This document shows, in pieces, positions 10,310 to 21,134 of a DNA stretch of 35,040 nt. Source of the stretch: Chara braunii. Its lineage: Eukaryota; Streptophyta; Charophyceae; Charales; Characeae. The stretch's first letter is position 1. Each line of letters begins with the position of its first letter. Both the position numbers and the translations under genes were made by a program. The stretch spans positions 1,352,262 through 1,387,301 of the forward strand of contig BFEA01000432.1 in assembly GCA_003427395.1 (NCBI GenBank), written 5' to 3'. The notes beneath the pieces are model-generated. The model was not told where the DNA came from. It worked only from the letters and a program-made list of their open reading frames with translations, and made no database searches.

Positions 10310-10320
10310 TCCCCCTTTCC
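10310..10320 (-). promoter_or_regulatory. Polypurine tract (plus-strand priming site)
   Basis: On the minus strand GGAAAGGGGGA sits immediately before the LTR start TGTCGGG. A purine run directly next to the 3' LTR is the expected site where plus-strand DNA synthesis begins in LTR retrotransposons. Its position supports the LTR boundary at 10309. Confidence 0.75.
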
Positions 10321-10951
10321 GAACATGGTTTACCTCGTTCCCTGGCTCACGGGCTACCCATACCAGCGGCGCCGGCTTTTATGAGGTGAAGCTGTGAGGA
10401 TGACGACGACGAGCCGCAACACGCCGATCAATTGGCGAAAGTAGCTCGCGACCGCCACGTGCACGCGGATTGCTTTGCGCAACAGCAACCCGGCCCCCTC
10501 CCCCGCTTTTACGTACCAGGTAAGCCTCCAACATCACGACCAGCCCGCTTCCCGACTTCGATCCATAGAGTGAACAAGGTAGGAATGAATCTCCCGCTAG
10601 GACGCGGGTAGATTCATTTTTCATTTTTACGGCCTCCTCCCGGGCGCAACTTCCTACCCAACGATCCCAAGAACTAACCACTAAACTCTAAATCTGACAC
10701 TACCATTCGACTTTCCTCATTCTCAAACCCCAGTCTCACATCTCATCCCACTCGAATCCATTAAGAATCGAGCGGGATTCCGAGCTTTCCCCCCCCATCA
10801 CTAATATTTTCTCCCGCAATCGCCTCCGCGCACAGTTTCTTCCTGCTAACTCTTACTACACTAACTTAGCACTAAAACTGACTGCATATTCGGGGTCGCC
10901 CACCCCGAAAACCCCTGTTGAGCATTTCCCCCGGCCTGTTTTTACTTAGTA

Positions 10952-11656
10952 ATGGCCGAGAGCTCCGACTTTCGATCCCACCATCGCTTCTTTCTCGTTA
11001 TCACCGCGCACGTTTCTTTTCGTGCTAATTCCAAACCTACTCTACTAATTCCAAAACTAACCTCCCCGATCGATCCACCCAGGATCATAACCCCGGATTC
11101 AACTCCCTCGCTGCCTAATCCCGCTCTAAATCGCGTAAGTCGTCCTTTTTCCACTGCGCCTCACCTACCTCCCCGTCACCTTCAGTCTTCTAACGTGCAT
11201 GCACCTGGCTCGGGTCCTCGGCTAGGTTCACTTGCTTTTGCTATACTGCGTTGCTCGCCAGCCTCCTTGCCTTCCCTTCTTGTCACTAGCGCTGCGTCGG
11301 GCTCCTCCCCTTATCCTGACCCAACTTCCGCTCTCAGCGCCCACCCGCTCAATGTCTGCCCTTTGCGTCGTTCATCCCTCCCGAATGCACCCGGGCGGCG
11401 ACCCGGGTCAGGTTCATCTCCCTCTGTCAACCCCCGCTGCCCGTTGCACCCGCTCCGTCACTCTCTTCCTTCGGGGCCCTCTGGGACTGGTATCGCGCCG
11501 GTCAGCGGCCGATTGAAGATGCTCAATCGTCCACTTTCCTCACCACGATTTCTTCCTCCCTCGTCTCCTCCTGTCACAGCGCGACCACCGCCTCGCAGCG
11601 CTATCCCTCATCCGCGCGTTCAAAACGCTATTTCAAAGAGGAGGAGGTGCTCATAA
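10952..11656 (+). CDS. Antisense Pro/Ser-rich open frame, doubtful
   Basis: A 234-codon ATG-initiated frame on the strand opposite gag-pol. The product would be rich in Pro, Ser, Arg and Leu, with no membrane segment, zinc motif or known domain. Base composition here is C-rich on the plus strand, which alone favours long Pro/Ser frames. Some plant retrotransposons (for example Grande-like elements) are known to carry an antisense ORF in this position, so it is worth noting. I see no sequence resemblance to support that, and chance is the likelier explanation. Confidence 0.15.
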   Translation: MAESSDFRSHHRFFLVITAHVSFRANSKPTLLIPKLTSPIDPPRIITPDSTPSLPNPALNRVSRPFSTAPHLPPRHLQSSNVHAPGSGPRLGSLAFAILRCSPASLPSLLVTSAASGSSPYPDPTSALSAHPLNVCPLRRSSLPNAPGRRPGSGSSPSVNPRCPLHPLRHSLPSGPSGTGIAPVSGRLKMLNRPLSSPRFLPPSSPPVTARPPPRSAIPHPRVQNAISKRRRCS

Positions 11657-12149
11657 AAAAAAATTATAACAACCGCGGGTGTTCGGACCATCCCGCGATC
11701 TTTATACGTGTCGGCACTGCGCAGGGGGCCACGCTAGTCTTTCTCTGTATAGTTCCAAATTTTAACGGATGTCCCGAAGGACTTTCCCCCTAGCGGACGG
11801 CGCCTCGCAGCACCTCCAAAGGCCGCTCGGACCTCGCCCCTTTTTTCTGCCTCTTCGCCTGTATCCGCCCCCCCTTTTCCGTCCGGGTTCCCCTTCCAAA
11901 CCGGTGGGTACCAGCCGGCATGCAACGGTCAAGCTAATCTTCGCTGTACCATTCCAATTTTTATAGATGCCCTCGAAGGATACAACCGGGGCCGCGGGGA
12001 CGACCGGCCACCGGCAATTCGGATTATTAAGCCTTACTCATTAGATTCCGCCATCTGACTCCGAACTGAGATTTGTTTTTCAAAAGTCCAATGGCGTGCT
12101 TCTGCTGTGTCTTTGCGTCCACATACAGGCGCAATACTTAGTAATAACT

Positions 12150-12212
12150 AAAAAAAAAAAAAAAAAAAAAAGCGGGCGGAAAAAAAAAAAAAAAAAAAAA
12201 AAAAGCGGGCGG
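12150..12212. repeat. Duplicated poly(A)-GCGGGCGG motif
   Basis: Two successive copies of an A run (22 and 25 nt) followed by GCGGGCGG. On the element's sense strand this reads CCGCCCGC followed by a T run, twice. It looks like a tandem duplication of about 30 bp. Confidence 0.9.
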
Positions 12213-13120
12213 TAACCTGACAGGGACCATCTCACCCCTCCTTCCCTGCCCGTCAGCCCCACGCTTGGCCCCGCGGCAGCAAAAGGCGAGGGGGATAGCT
12301 CTTCAAGCCCATCAACCCCTCAAGCCTTTTCGCCGCGCTCTTCCGCTCCCTTGTCGCATGCCGTTGGCCTCGATCCCTGCGTTTGGTGCGTATCAGTCTG
12401 GTGCTGTAACCTATAGGGCTAAGCCCAAGCCTGATACCAACAGGTCTGAGTCACCTAATAAAGAGGTAGCCCCCGACCTTTTGCGGTCAAAGGAGCCGCT
12501 CCACGCCATTCCCTGACCCGCACTCACACATATGACCATACAAAGCCGCGCCAACCTCCTGGCTGTGCTGCGGCTACCCTTACCCGACCGAATCCATCAG
12601 GTCTCATCATTTGGATGCCGCGTAAGGCCACACTCGCTCACTGACCCGTCCATCGTTCCACGCGGAACCAGATAAAAGCGCCCATAGGTTAGTCAGCTTG
12701 GTCGAAACAAAACAATTGTTATAATGGAGCGCGCCAACCGATGTCCGCGCCACGTCTGCTAGTGTAACCAAAGGAAGGGAAAATCACGCGCGCCTCAAGC
12801 TTGTGCGCCCACGCACTCTTTTAGTACTCTCGTCAACCATCTAGTCAACATAAATTACGGACGCGGCCGCGCCTAGCGCGACATACTTAAACTTTAAACC
12901 AAACTGCTTTCTGTTGTTTGCAAAGACCAGGGCGGATACCCTTGTAAGGGTATTCGCACCGACAACTTACCGGACCATATTAAGCGACGTCCTCGTCGCT
13001 TCGCAAGATCAAAAGCTATCAATTCAATCACAATCTCAAAATGCTGACGAGCAGGGTACCAATCCGATCAGCCGATCGACCTAGGGTTGAGGCCTCCAAT
13101 AATTCATGCCAAATACAACT

Positions 13121-13202
13121 TTATGCTGCCAGGATTCTAACCTGGGTCTCCGTCGCCTTGACACTCGAACGTCAGAATACTCCTCATTGTACTACAGCAT
13201 AA
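13121..13202 (-). tRNA. tRNA-like sequence (tRNA pseudogene or SINE head)
   Basis: On the minus strand, TATGCTG and CAGCATA form a perfect 7-bp acceptor stem, with a discriminator A. The T arm is CCAGG-TTAGAAT-CCTGG, directly adjoining the acceptor strand as in real tRNAs. The D arm is GTAC-AATGAGGA-GTAT with canonical U8, A14 and GG. The anticodon arm is TGAC/GTCA around an 8-nt loop, GTTCGAGT, one base too long, so the anticodon is ambiguous (CGA would read Ser). The variable region is about 13 nt, as in class II tRNAs. A-box and B-box promoter motifs are nearly intact. No CCA is encoded. It is probably a decayed tRNA or tRNA-derived insertion. Confidence 0.45.
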
Positions 13203-14636
13203 GTTGCATTGGATCTCTCACTGTCCTCTTCATTGTGCCCTAGATAGCCGTCAGCTTCTCGTTGTGTGCCTCTAGCTCTTTCCCTTGAAATTAAGTCATG
13301 ACTAGGGGCGCGGGCCCTAACCAAGACCTTCGAAGGCATTCTTTCGCCTTCCTCTAAAAAAATCTTCACATTAACACACGTAGTCGTACTACATAGATTC
13401 TCACATAAGCTCTCATGCAGTCTAGTACAGGAAGACCAGGTCTCCATCTTGGCCCACCATAGTCTGGGTGATCATTCCAGATCTACGGCCCACCGCATTG
13501 TTATTTCAACGGTAGTGCCTTCGCGGGTTGCGCCACGATAGGTTGTTCCTGATAAGCATTCAATCAGTACTTCCTCAAAAGACTCATATGGATCGACTCT
13601 TATCCTACGCCTCTCCGCAAGAGCAAAGCCCTCCTAGGCGTTCACGTCCCTTTAAGTCTTTACTTCCTTGGTCAGACGCAGACTCTCTGCTCTGGTTGTG
13701 CCAAACAGCGGCCAACACTAAGGGTTGAGCCTTAGTTATGCTAGTTATACCCCTAGCTGGATCTCTTATAAATGTCCAAGATTAGCACAAGCGGTCAGAC
13801 GGTGTGTCGCAACAATACAAGCCTACTGCGGGACTACGCATAGACCTGTCGCACATAAAAAGTTATTTACCAGTTCCTTTGTGGGACAACACAGAGGGAG
13901 CACGACAACCTCTCCACAATCACAAGACAAAATCACCGTCTGATCCACAAGGCTGTGGCCTCCCAACTTGATCAGAGCAAGAAAGTCACGCATCTTGATG
14001 ATATCTCTTAAAACACACCATTTGCGACATCCAATAAATTCACCAATAGTCCAACAAAAATTTGGTCACTCTCGTCAGTTTTTTATTACTCAAAGTCAAA
14101 CTTTCATTAATCAATCTTATTAACCACCTTATTTATAGAGGAGGTCTCACTTTATTAGGTCTCTCAGTCATCCCCCTCTCACTAGGATGACCTCTCTCGC
14201 GACCTTTTCTTTAACGCATCTTCCCTCTCTGAAGATGTATCTTCCAAATAGATAATGGACAACCTTTCAATTCACAGGTGTCCCACTCATCATATACTGC
14301 ATAAAAAAGACCAATTTGTGGGTCTTCTGCATAGCTCAACAATAGAACACTCACCAAACAAATATTCAGGATCTTCACATCCTTTCACAAAACGGACTGT
14401 GCTTCCTTGCCTTAGACTCGGCCCTCTCATCCGCCGAAGGGCAGGCCGCACGAGTATACCGGTGAGTAGACAGTTCACTTTCGTCCTGATTCACAAAATA
14501 CAAAGCACATCAAGCATTTTCTCGCGCATATTTCATACCAAACCATCATTCATCAAACCAGGACCACACAAGTGAGTGTGACAGTAATCGTCATGTACAA
14601 CAAGTAGTCTTAAAAAAAAACAAATCTCGATATAAT

Positions 14637-14702
14637 GTACACTCAGGGGTAAAATATCCCATACGAAATGCCTCCAATATACACTCAGGGGCAGAATGCC
14701 CC
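14637..14702. repeat. Small duplicated unit with hairpin
   Basis: TACACTCAGGGG occurs twice, 42 bp apart. The second is followed by the hairpin GGGGCA-GAA-TGCCCC (14688-14702). The first has a weaker equivalent, GGGGTA-AAA-TATCCC. Confidence 0.6.
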
Positions 14703-14985
14703 ATATACAAAAGTCCCGAGATCGTAACCCACTCAACTCACTCAAAACCACACTCACACTGATGCCGTCCTCAAAGCACAAGTTGGGTCTGTCTCTCGAA
14801 GATCAGGGCGTAGGCTACCTAAGTATGTACAGGCCTCATCTACCATGTCCTGATCCTCAAGATGGCAGACTCAACAAGAACCCAACCCAAACTGCCTAAC
14901 AAAAGCAAACAACACCTAAGTCTACAGAATGTCATCCAATCCTAACTCTAGTCCTACACGTAACATGTCAACCATACAGGAAAAC

Positions 14986-17637
14986 TCAGTCCTGGTCGTT
15001 CATCTTCTCCTGGTTTTGCCTATATAGCTGAGCCCTACCCCCATCTGCAGATCTCTCTACTCTCCTGCCCTGTCTATCATACATCCTGCCCCCTTCCTCT
15101 GTTACCTTCCCTTCAGCCTTGGTTTTCAGGAACTTAGGACACTGCAAGGCTCGATGCCCCTCCTTTGTACAGAAGAAACAGAACGTATCGAACCCCTTCC
15201 TGGACCTCTTCTTTCCCCTGTGAGACCCTCGCGACGATGGTGCTTCGCTTGCCTCCCTGCTCAACTCATGGCTCTGAGGCATATCCAAGGGCTCCTCTCG
15301 TGTCTCCAACTCTTAGGTACTCGGTCCAGGTCGGTCCTCAATCCCCTCTGGCCCATACTCAGGCGTGCCCAACCTCTGGAGCCCGCCCTCGATGACACCC
15401 TCAGCCTCAATCCTCATCTCCCTTTTAAGAGGCTCCTCTATCCTCCGCTCGGGTGAAAACAAACTCACCTCCTCCTGCATCGAGTGCACCGCCTCGATGA
15501 GCACATCCATAGATCCCGCTGCCGAGCCCTGAGCCGGCTCACTGCTGGATGGTGGTAATCCCTCCTCATCTGCCAAAGGTATGACTGGGCCCGCCGCTGC
15601 TATAGGTAGCGTTGCGAGCTCAGTAGGGGCTCTGAACTCGAAGGCCTCTCTCTCTGCCTCCCTCTTAGCTCTCCCCTCCCTCTGAGCTCTCGTCTTCTCT
15701 GCTTCTAGGATGACTCTCCCTATAGGTGGCTCCTGGCTAGTCTCTGCTGCAGATGGTTGTCCTGGCAAACCATGTCCTGGTTGGCTCTGCTCTCCCTGTC
15801 GGCTGCTCTCTGGCTTGTCCACCTCTCCCTGAGATCGTTGTCTTAGGCTCTCGATGATAGCTGCCTGACTGGACACCAATGCCCTTAGTTCTTGGATTTC
15901 CACCTCCATAGCCTCCAGGCGTACCCCATGGCCTGCTTCCTTTATCTTCTTTCCTGCCAGATTGCTCTCCAATAGCAAGTGCCGGTCAAAAGTTGCCTTG
16001 GCCAGGAACTTGATTTTGCGATCCAACCTTTCTTCAGCCTTCCTTCCCACCCTAAGCCCGACTCTGACTGGCGAAGGAAGCTCCTATCCTCTCTGCTTCC
16101 AGAAGTCCCTTCACATCTCAGGGATCTCCGGGGCCCTAGATAGCGCGCTGGGTGGCTAACCTGAGAGTGCTCCTGCTGCCTTCGATCTCTGCCTTTTCTG
16201 CTGCTGCTCCGGAAGCTCCCCCGCTGCCTCCAACCTCTGCCTCTCTTGCCATATCTCGTCTATCCTCCTGGTTCTTCTCGCCCTCTTTTCCTCAATTGTC
16301 TCTCCAGTTGGCGCCGTTTCCCTCGTGCGGAGGTCAACCCTCTTCGGGATCTCTGCCTCCATCTCCTTCTCGGGCTGGCACGGCTCCTTGCGCGGCTCTG
16401 CAGGTGTTGGCTCTTCCAGGTCTGGGTGCTCCAGGGCATGAGCTGCTAGGTGTCTGTCAATCAGGGTCAAGGCTTCTCTCCTTACAGCTTCCCTCTCTCT
16501 CCTCCTTTCTGCTCTCTCTTCTAGTGAAGAAGCCTTTTCTGATGAAGGTAATGGGGCCTCCTCTCTCTGCAACCCCTCCCCTACCTGGCGAGTGTTCCCC
16601 GGTGCATCCCCGAGTCTCAAACCCACCGCTCGCGTCTGAGGGGGCGTGTCTTCTCCAACCTCTATCACTTCCTTCCCTGCACGTCTCCCCTCATCGTCCA
16701 ACCCTCTCTCTCGCTGAGTGTCCTGGACCTCCTCCTGCGGCACCTCCTCTCGTGGCACCTCCTCTCGTGGCACCTCCTCTGCCTGCCTTCCACGCTCCTC
16801 ACCCCGAGGCGACGCTCTCCACTGAGAGATATCCTAGTGCACCTCCAACTCCCTCAAAGGCTTCTCAGACGTTGGCGGCCCCTCCTGTGTGTGTGCTGGC
16901 AACCTCCTCAATTCACCTTCGGCAAAACGATGGAACCTCACTGGTCCCAACTCGTACACAGGGTACGCGCCTCGCTTCTCAGCCTCTGGCTCTCGCTCCT
17001 CTCTCCTAGCTAGGGCCTTTCGTCCTCCTCGAGATAGTCTCGCCTCCCTTGGCTAAGGGTCCCTCTGCCTCTGACTCCTCTGACGCCTCTCAACCCTGGG
17101 CTGAGGGGGCTCTGGCCGTCGAAAGGCCTCTCCAAGATGTGCCCTGCAACTCTCCCAGTCTTGGGCCATGCTTCTGACTTGGCTAGCCAGTGGCCTTTCC
17201 GCCTTCCTGGTCCAGAGTGGTAGCGTCTGCATCCAATCATCTCTCGGTATGCCCTGTCCCTTCATGAACCACTCAAACGCAGGGATGAAGTCCGACGCAT
17301 TTCCAATCTCCAGGCGGATCGTCTTGCCATCAGGTCCCACAGGTGAGGGTCGCAGCTCCTTTATCCTCCACTCCACCTCTGATCTCGTCATCGCCTCCCT
17401 ACGGATCCGCGCGACAGGCTCCTCGAATCTGCCTGCTCCCCTCAGTCTCTCAATCGCCTGGGCTACGGTCTAGCCCATACGCCTCGCATGATCCCAAAAG
17501 TTGTCCAGGAATAGCTCGATGTCCCCATCATCGTACACCGGAGTACTCTCTCGATAGCGAAGCCCATGCCGCTCATATCCTCCTGATGCTCCCAACGGCC
17601 TTTGAGGCGGCCGTGTCCCCTTCCCTCCTCTTGGCAT
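14986..17637 (-). pseudogene. gag: Second Gag-like frame with CCHC zinc knuckle, downstream of integrase
   Basis: One reading frame runs about 884 codons from ATG at 17635-17637 to TGA at 14986. It is broken by seven in-frame stops (17470, 17053, 16834, 16156, 16111, 16084 and 15313) but by no frameshift. The first third is capsid-like, with ELFLDNFWDHARRMG, FIPAFEWFMKGQGIPRDDWM and then a Trp/Leu-rich helical stretch. The middle is highly charged (Glu/Arg-rich, with PREEV repeats) and probably coiled coil. Near the end is a classic CX2CX4HX4C knuckle, CFFCTKEGHRALQC (15139-15180), in a basic context. These are Gag features: particle assembly and nucleic-acid binding. The position 3' of integrase is abnormal for Ty3/gypsy. 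It could be a captured gag of another element. Confidence 0.72.
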
Positions 17638-17787
17638 GGCTGTCTTCGTAAAGTCAGACCTGCACAACAGGCGAAGGAGACAAGAGGCACACATTAGGGT
17701 AAGCAAACAGGTGATATTCAAAGCAAGCTTAGACGAGACCACATTCATGCAGCATGCATCCTACCTGACCTACACACCCTGTTACTT

Positions 17788-18183
17788 CTACTCTAAAGGC
17801 AGTCCGGTCATCTTTCTTACCTCTACTCTCGCCACGAATTTCTTCAATCGCGTTCCAGATACCCAATCCTTCCACCCAGTCTCATTCAACTCCTCAATCT
17901 GGTACGCCCTGAAGTCTCCAACTCGTGCGATCCAGTGGGGACCTAACCACCTCTTATCAAGTTTCGTGGACCACTGTTTTTCCAGCGATGAATCGTAGAG
18001 AAGCACAACGTCCCCAACTGCCAGAGGTATTTTCATCACCCGAGCAGACTGATCCCATTGAGGCTTATCATCCATACGACTTCTAGCCACTTGATCGGAC
18101 GCTTCCTGGATCCTTTCCTCTATCGCTCCTATCTGTCGCGCACGAATATCGAGCAATTCCTCAAAGGACAGGTCGACTCTCAA
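17788..18183 (-). pseudogene. pol: Integrase C-terminal domain (frameshifted)
   Basis: This 131-codon segment continues integrase in a different frame. The frame change lies at about 18180-18190, where the upstream frame ends in GGARI then TGA and this one starts LRVDLSFEELLDIRARQI. It has the long helical linker followed by KRWLGPHWIARVGDFRAYQIEEL, which matches the GPY/F-type module found at the C-terminus of Ty3/gypsy integrases and used in DNA binding. It ends KMTGLPLE. I see no clear chromodomain after the module. Confidence 0.8.
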
Positions 18184-18800
18184 ATCCTGGCGCCTCCAAG
18201 TTTAAAGAAAACCTCGATAGGGAAGGTGACGTGTCTTCCATACCACAGCGTCGCACGCGCGTACTTGGTGGATCTTTTTACTGTAATGTTCTCGACAAAG
18301 AATGTCGCCCCTAGGTACCTTGGCCATTGATTAGGTCTCCCTTCGGTCCACGTAGCCAGGAGACTCGTAATGGTATTGTGCCCTCTTTCCACCGGAGCGT
18401 TTGCTTGGGGGTGTGCGGCCGTGGTGTAGTTGGTTGCTACACCGTACCTTGATAACAATTTTTGCACCTCCTGGCAGGTAAACTTTGATCCCCTGTCTAT
18501 TACGAATTCCTTGACGAAAGGATAGCGCAGGTAATATTCCTCGATGCAGCTCACTAAGACTGACCCGGTCTTTGTGCGAATAGCATGCCCGTCTACGAAG
18601 CCAGACAGGTTATCGCGCGCATCGAAGATATAGTTATAGCCCTGATCCCCAAGCGGCATAAAAAGTAGAACGAGATGCACCACAGCCCCTCTATCTCGCT
18701 CTAACCTTAGATGCAGCGGCTCTCTTTGCCTTAAACGGGATCTCTCCTGGCAGGGTACGCAGGATCGACAAAATTTTTTGACCATGTCCATCATCCCATC
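18180..18800 (-). pseudogene. pol: Integrase core
   Basis: Zinc-binding residues are LHDGIAGGHRG (upstream, before the stop) and CRSCVPC. An in-frame TAA (about 18801) falls in SELYY*DGMM, where a Trp is usual. In the catalytic core the first Asp position appears as Val in HLVLLFMPLG, the second acid is in VIDRGSKF, and the Glu in NAPVERGHN. Integrase joins element DNA to the host chromosome in the nucleus. The stop and the apparent loss of the first acid make this copy inactive. The Val assignment rests on comparison with family patterns from memory. Confidence 0.85.
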
Positions 18801-19859
18801 TTAGTAGTACAGCTCACTTATCTTGGCATACGTGGCTTGTACCCCTCGATGCCCTCCTGCAATGCCATCATGAAGTGCTGCTACGACGTCAATCTGGCAG
18901 TTCCTACCGCAGACGACTCTCTTGGGATTTCCCACTTCTCTTCTTACGAAAAGGTGATCGTCTCGCACTAAGTAGCGCTGCAACATCCTCTGAGCCCTAT
19001 CGCTTGTATCCCTTAGCCGCATCTCGCAAGACAAGAGAAGCCCCAGCTCTAGGTAAATTTCATCATACTCTTCTGCGCGAAAGACATCCTTAATTTCCCC
19101 CTCCTCGAACTCGTCGTCCTGGCTCTCGGGCACTTCGTCCACATTCCCTATCGGGTTCAACGAGCTTGACTGGTCGAGGCTTTCCTGCAATAGCGTGTTG
19201 ACGAGGAGATACATTCCTCCCATCAGATCCTCATGCCGTTCTACTTGGCCTGGTCCTTCCTGGATCGTCCTTATGTCTTCCACAAGACTATGCTTACTGG
19301 CCAACGCCAACTCCATCATCCACTGAATATCCTTACCTCCCCAAGGATCTTCTTCTTCAAAGGGTTTGAGGACTAGCTCTGCCCTCCTCTCGTATCCACT
19401 CGGCGCTTGCCAAATAGGATAGCCCACACAGCTAGGCACCCGCGGCGACCACTTGTTGATATGGAGACGGACATCTTCTTCCTGGTCCAGAAATCCATAA
19501 ACGGGGGGCGTATTCTCCACCGCCTCCCCTTCCTGTTTATCCCAGTTGATCCGACTCAGCCCGTCTGTCCGGTTCTTGCTGCCCGGAATCCGCTCCAACT
19601 CGAAGTTAAACATTCAGATGTACGTCAGTCATCTGGGAACCGTCGGATCCGATGGAACGTAATTCCTCAGAGAGTAGGCCAGGGCGGTCAGGTCTTCACT
19701 CAAAATAAACCTCATGCCGAAGATGTAGTTCCAGAAGATTCGTAGACAATGGAGGACAGCAAGAGTCTCCCTTTTAATATGAGAGTGGTTTCTTTCTGTC
19801 GTACAGAGAGTTCGGCTCTCAAATCGCAAGGGCCTTTCCTTTCCTTCCACGTCTGCCAA
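18801..19859 (-). pseudogene. pol: RNase H and connection region
   Basis: After a frameshift near 19855 the RNase H continues as RFESRTLCTTERNHSHIKRETLAVL-type sequence, then FWNYIFGMRFILSEDLTALAY. Two TGA stops (19629-19631 and 19614-19616) stand where RW-LTYIW is expected before FNFELERIPGSKNRTDGLSRI, so both look like Trp codons mutated to TGA. The rest (19613-18801) is a poorly conserved, Glu/Asp-rich connection leading to the integrase zinc-binding region. RNase H removes the RNA template during reverse transcription. Confidence 0.82.
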
Positions 19860-21127
19860 ATTAGAATTCCTCCTAAGGCAGTTGGCCCCACATCTGTTTC
19901 AACAATGAAGGGTCGCGTTTCCGTGGCATCATAATCTGGCGCTCCTAACGCCAACCCTCCCTCTCGAAATTCCTCTTTCATTCTTGTCACTACCTCTTCT
20001 TGCTCTTCACCCCAAACCCACTCTTGATCCTGACGGACTAGCTTCCTCAGGTGCTCAGTCTTAGCAGCGAAGTTCTTGACGAAGGCCCTCCGAAATCCAC
20101 ACGTACCAATAAAGCTCCTGACATCAGTTATTGAGTGGAAAGGAATTGGCCACCCAGTAACCTTGTCCGTTTTTTTTACATCCGGCCTTCGGCCCCTCTC
20201 GCTGCAGACGAACCCCAAGATAGTCGCTTCCCTCATGCAGTGTCTGGATTTGGCCCCGCTCGCTGTGAGGTTATGCTCCTCGAGCAGGCTCAGTACCTGG
20301 ATATGCTTCCAAACAAAGCGCCTTACCCCTGGCGAGACTTCGTCGCTCTCCTTCACTGCCGGCCCCTTCACTGCCGAATCATCGATGTATGGTTGTGTGA
20401 TATGAGGGCTGACTGACTGCATAACACGAATCATGGCCCGTTGGACCATTGCTACCGCGTTGGTCCACCCTTGTGGGGCCACATTCATGTGGATTAATCC
20501 TCGTGGCGTGTGCATAGCCGTCACCGGCCTATCCGGCAGGTAGACTGGAAACTGATCATATCCTGAGTAAAGGTCTATAAGTGAGATTATAGGTCTTCCA
20601 GCATAGGATTCTGACAGAGCATCCGCATTTGGCAGTCCACCAGCACCCCGCACGGTTACCGCATTCAGCCTCTGCAAATCTTGCACCCACCGCAGCGTCC
20701 CGTTAGGTTTGATGAAGCAGAACCACGGGGACGCATACGGTTCACTCGAATAATCGGCGACGTGCGTACGTATCTTGCCGTCGAGGTAATCCACCACCTT
20801 CTTCTCCTCGTCAGGATTAGGATATCGCATCCCTCTCATGTTCCAAGGCCCGTGTGGCACAGTGTGGATGCGGATCATATGTATTTTGTCCACATCCAGC
20901 CTGTCACGCCCCTCGTCAGTAAACGCATAGGCGCGATGCCTCATTTTCATCAACTCCACCATCAATGTCCGTTCCTGAGGCAATAGGAAGTCGGGCTCCC
21001 CTATAATCAACTCCCCTTCATTCCCTTCGTTGATACGACATGGTCTTGCTAAAGTCGTATCAACCCTCGTTCCCTCTCGTAATATGCTTCCTCGTCCTCT
21101 GCAACGAGGACGGGAACCGGGTGGCAC
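19850..21127 (-). pseudogene. pol: Reverse transcriptase domain
   Basis: In this 471-codon frame the RT motifs appear in order: ASPWFCFIKPNGTLRWVQDLQRLN at residues 132-155, LIDLYSGYDQ at 183-192 (first catalytic Asp), PQGWTNA at 218-224, and PYIDDSAVKGP at 246-256 with the YIDD pair. FIGTCGFRRAFVKNFA and ETD at 410-412 (first RNase H acid) follow. The YIDD-xxVKGP form is like a branch of Ty3/gypsy also seen in fungal elements. The frame begins almost directly after the short Gag ORF. No DSG/DTG protease motif is visible between them, so the protease appears to be lost or located elsewhere. The frame breaks near 19855. Confidence 0.9.
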
Positions 21128-21134
21128 TTCTTGT

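Larger units (their letters stand above)
10321..14985 (-). other. Long 3' internal region of the retrotransposon, mostly non-coding
   Basis: About 4.7 kb between the second Gag-like frame and the polypurine tract. It contains an antisense Pro/Ser-rich open frame (10952-11656), a duplicated poly(A)-GCGGGCGG motif (12150-12212), a tRNA-like structure (13121-13202), and a small repeat with a GGGGCA/TGCCCC hairpin (14637-14702). I recognise no conserved protein domain on either strand. Extra 3' sequence of this size is unusual. It may include unrecognised insertions. Confidence 0.6.

Noticed and set aside
12226-12252. Alternative polypurine tract and LTR end (GGGAAGGAGGGG followed by TGAG on the minus strand)
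   Set aside because: It lacks an inverted match to the LTR's TGTCGGG end, whereas CCCGACA at 10303-10309 matches perfectly and also has an adjoining purine tract.
16152-17009. 285-codon plus-strand Ser/Pro/Leu-rich ORF
   Set aside because: It is the shadow of the Glu/Arg-rich Gag-like frame on the other strand; the zinc knuckle and capsid-like motifs are on the minus strand.
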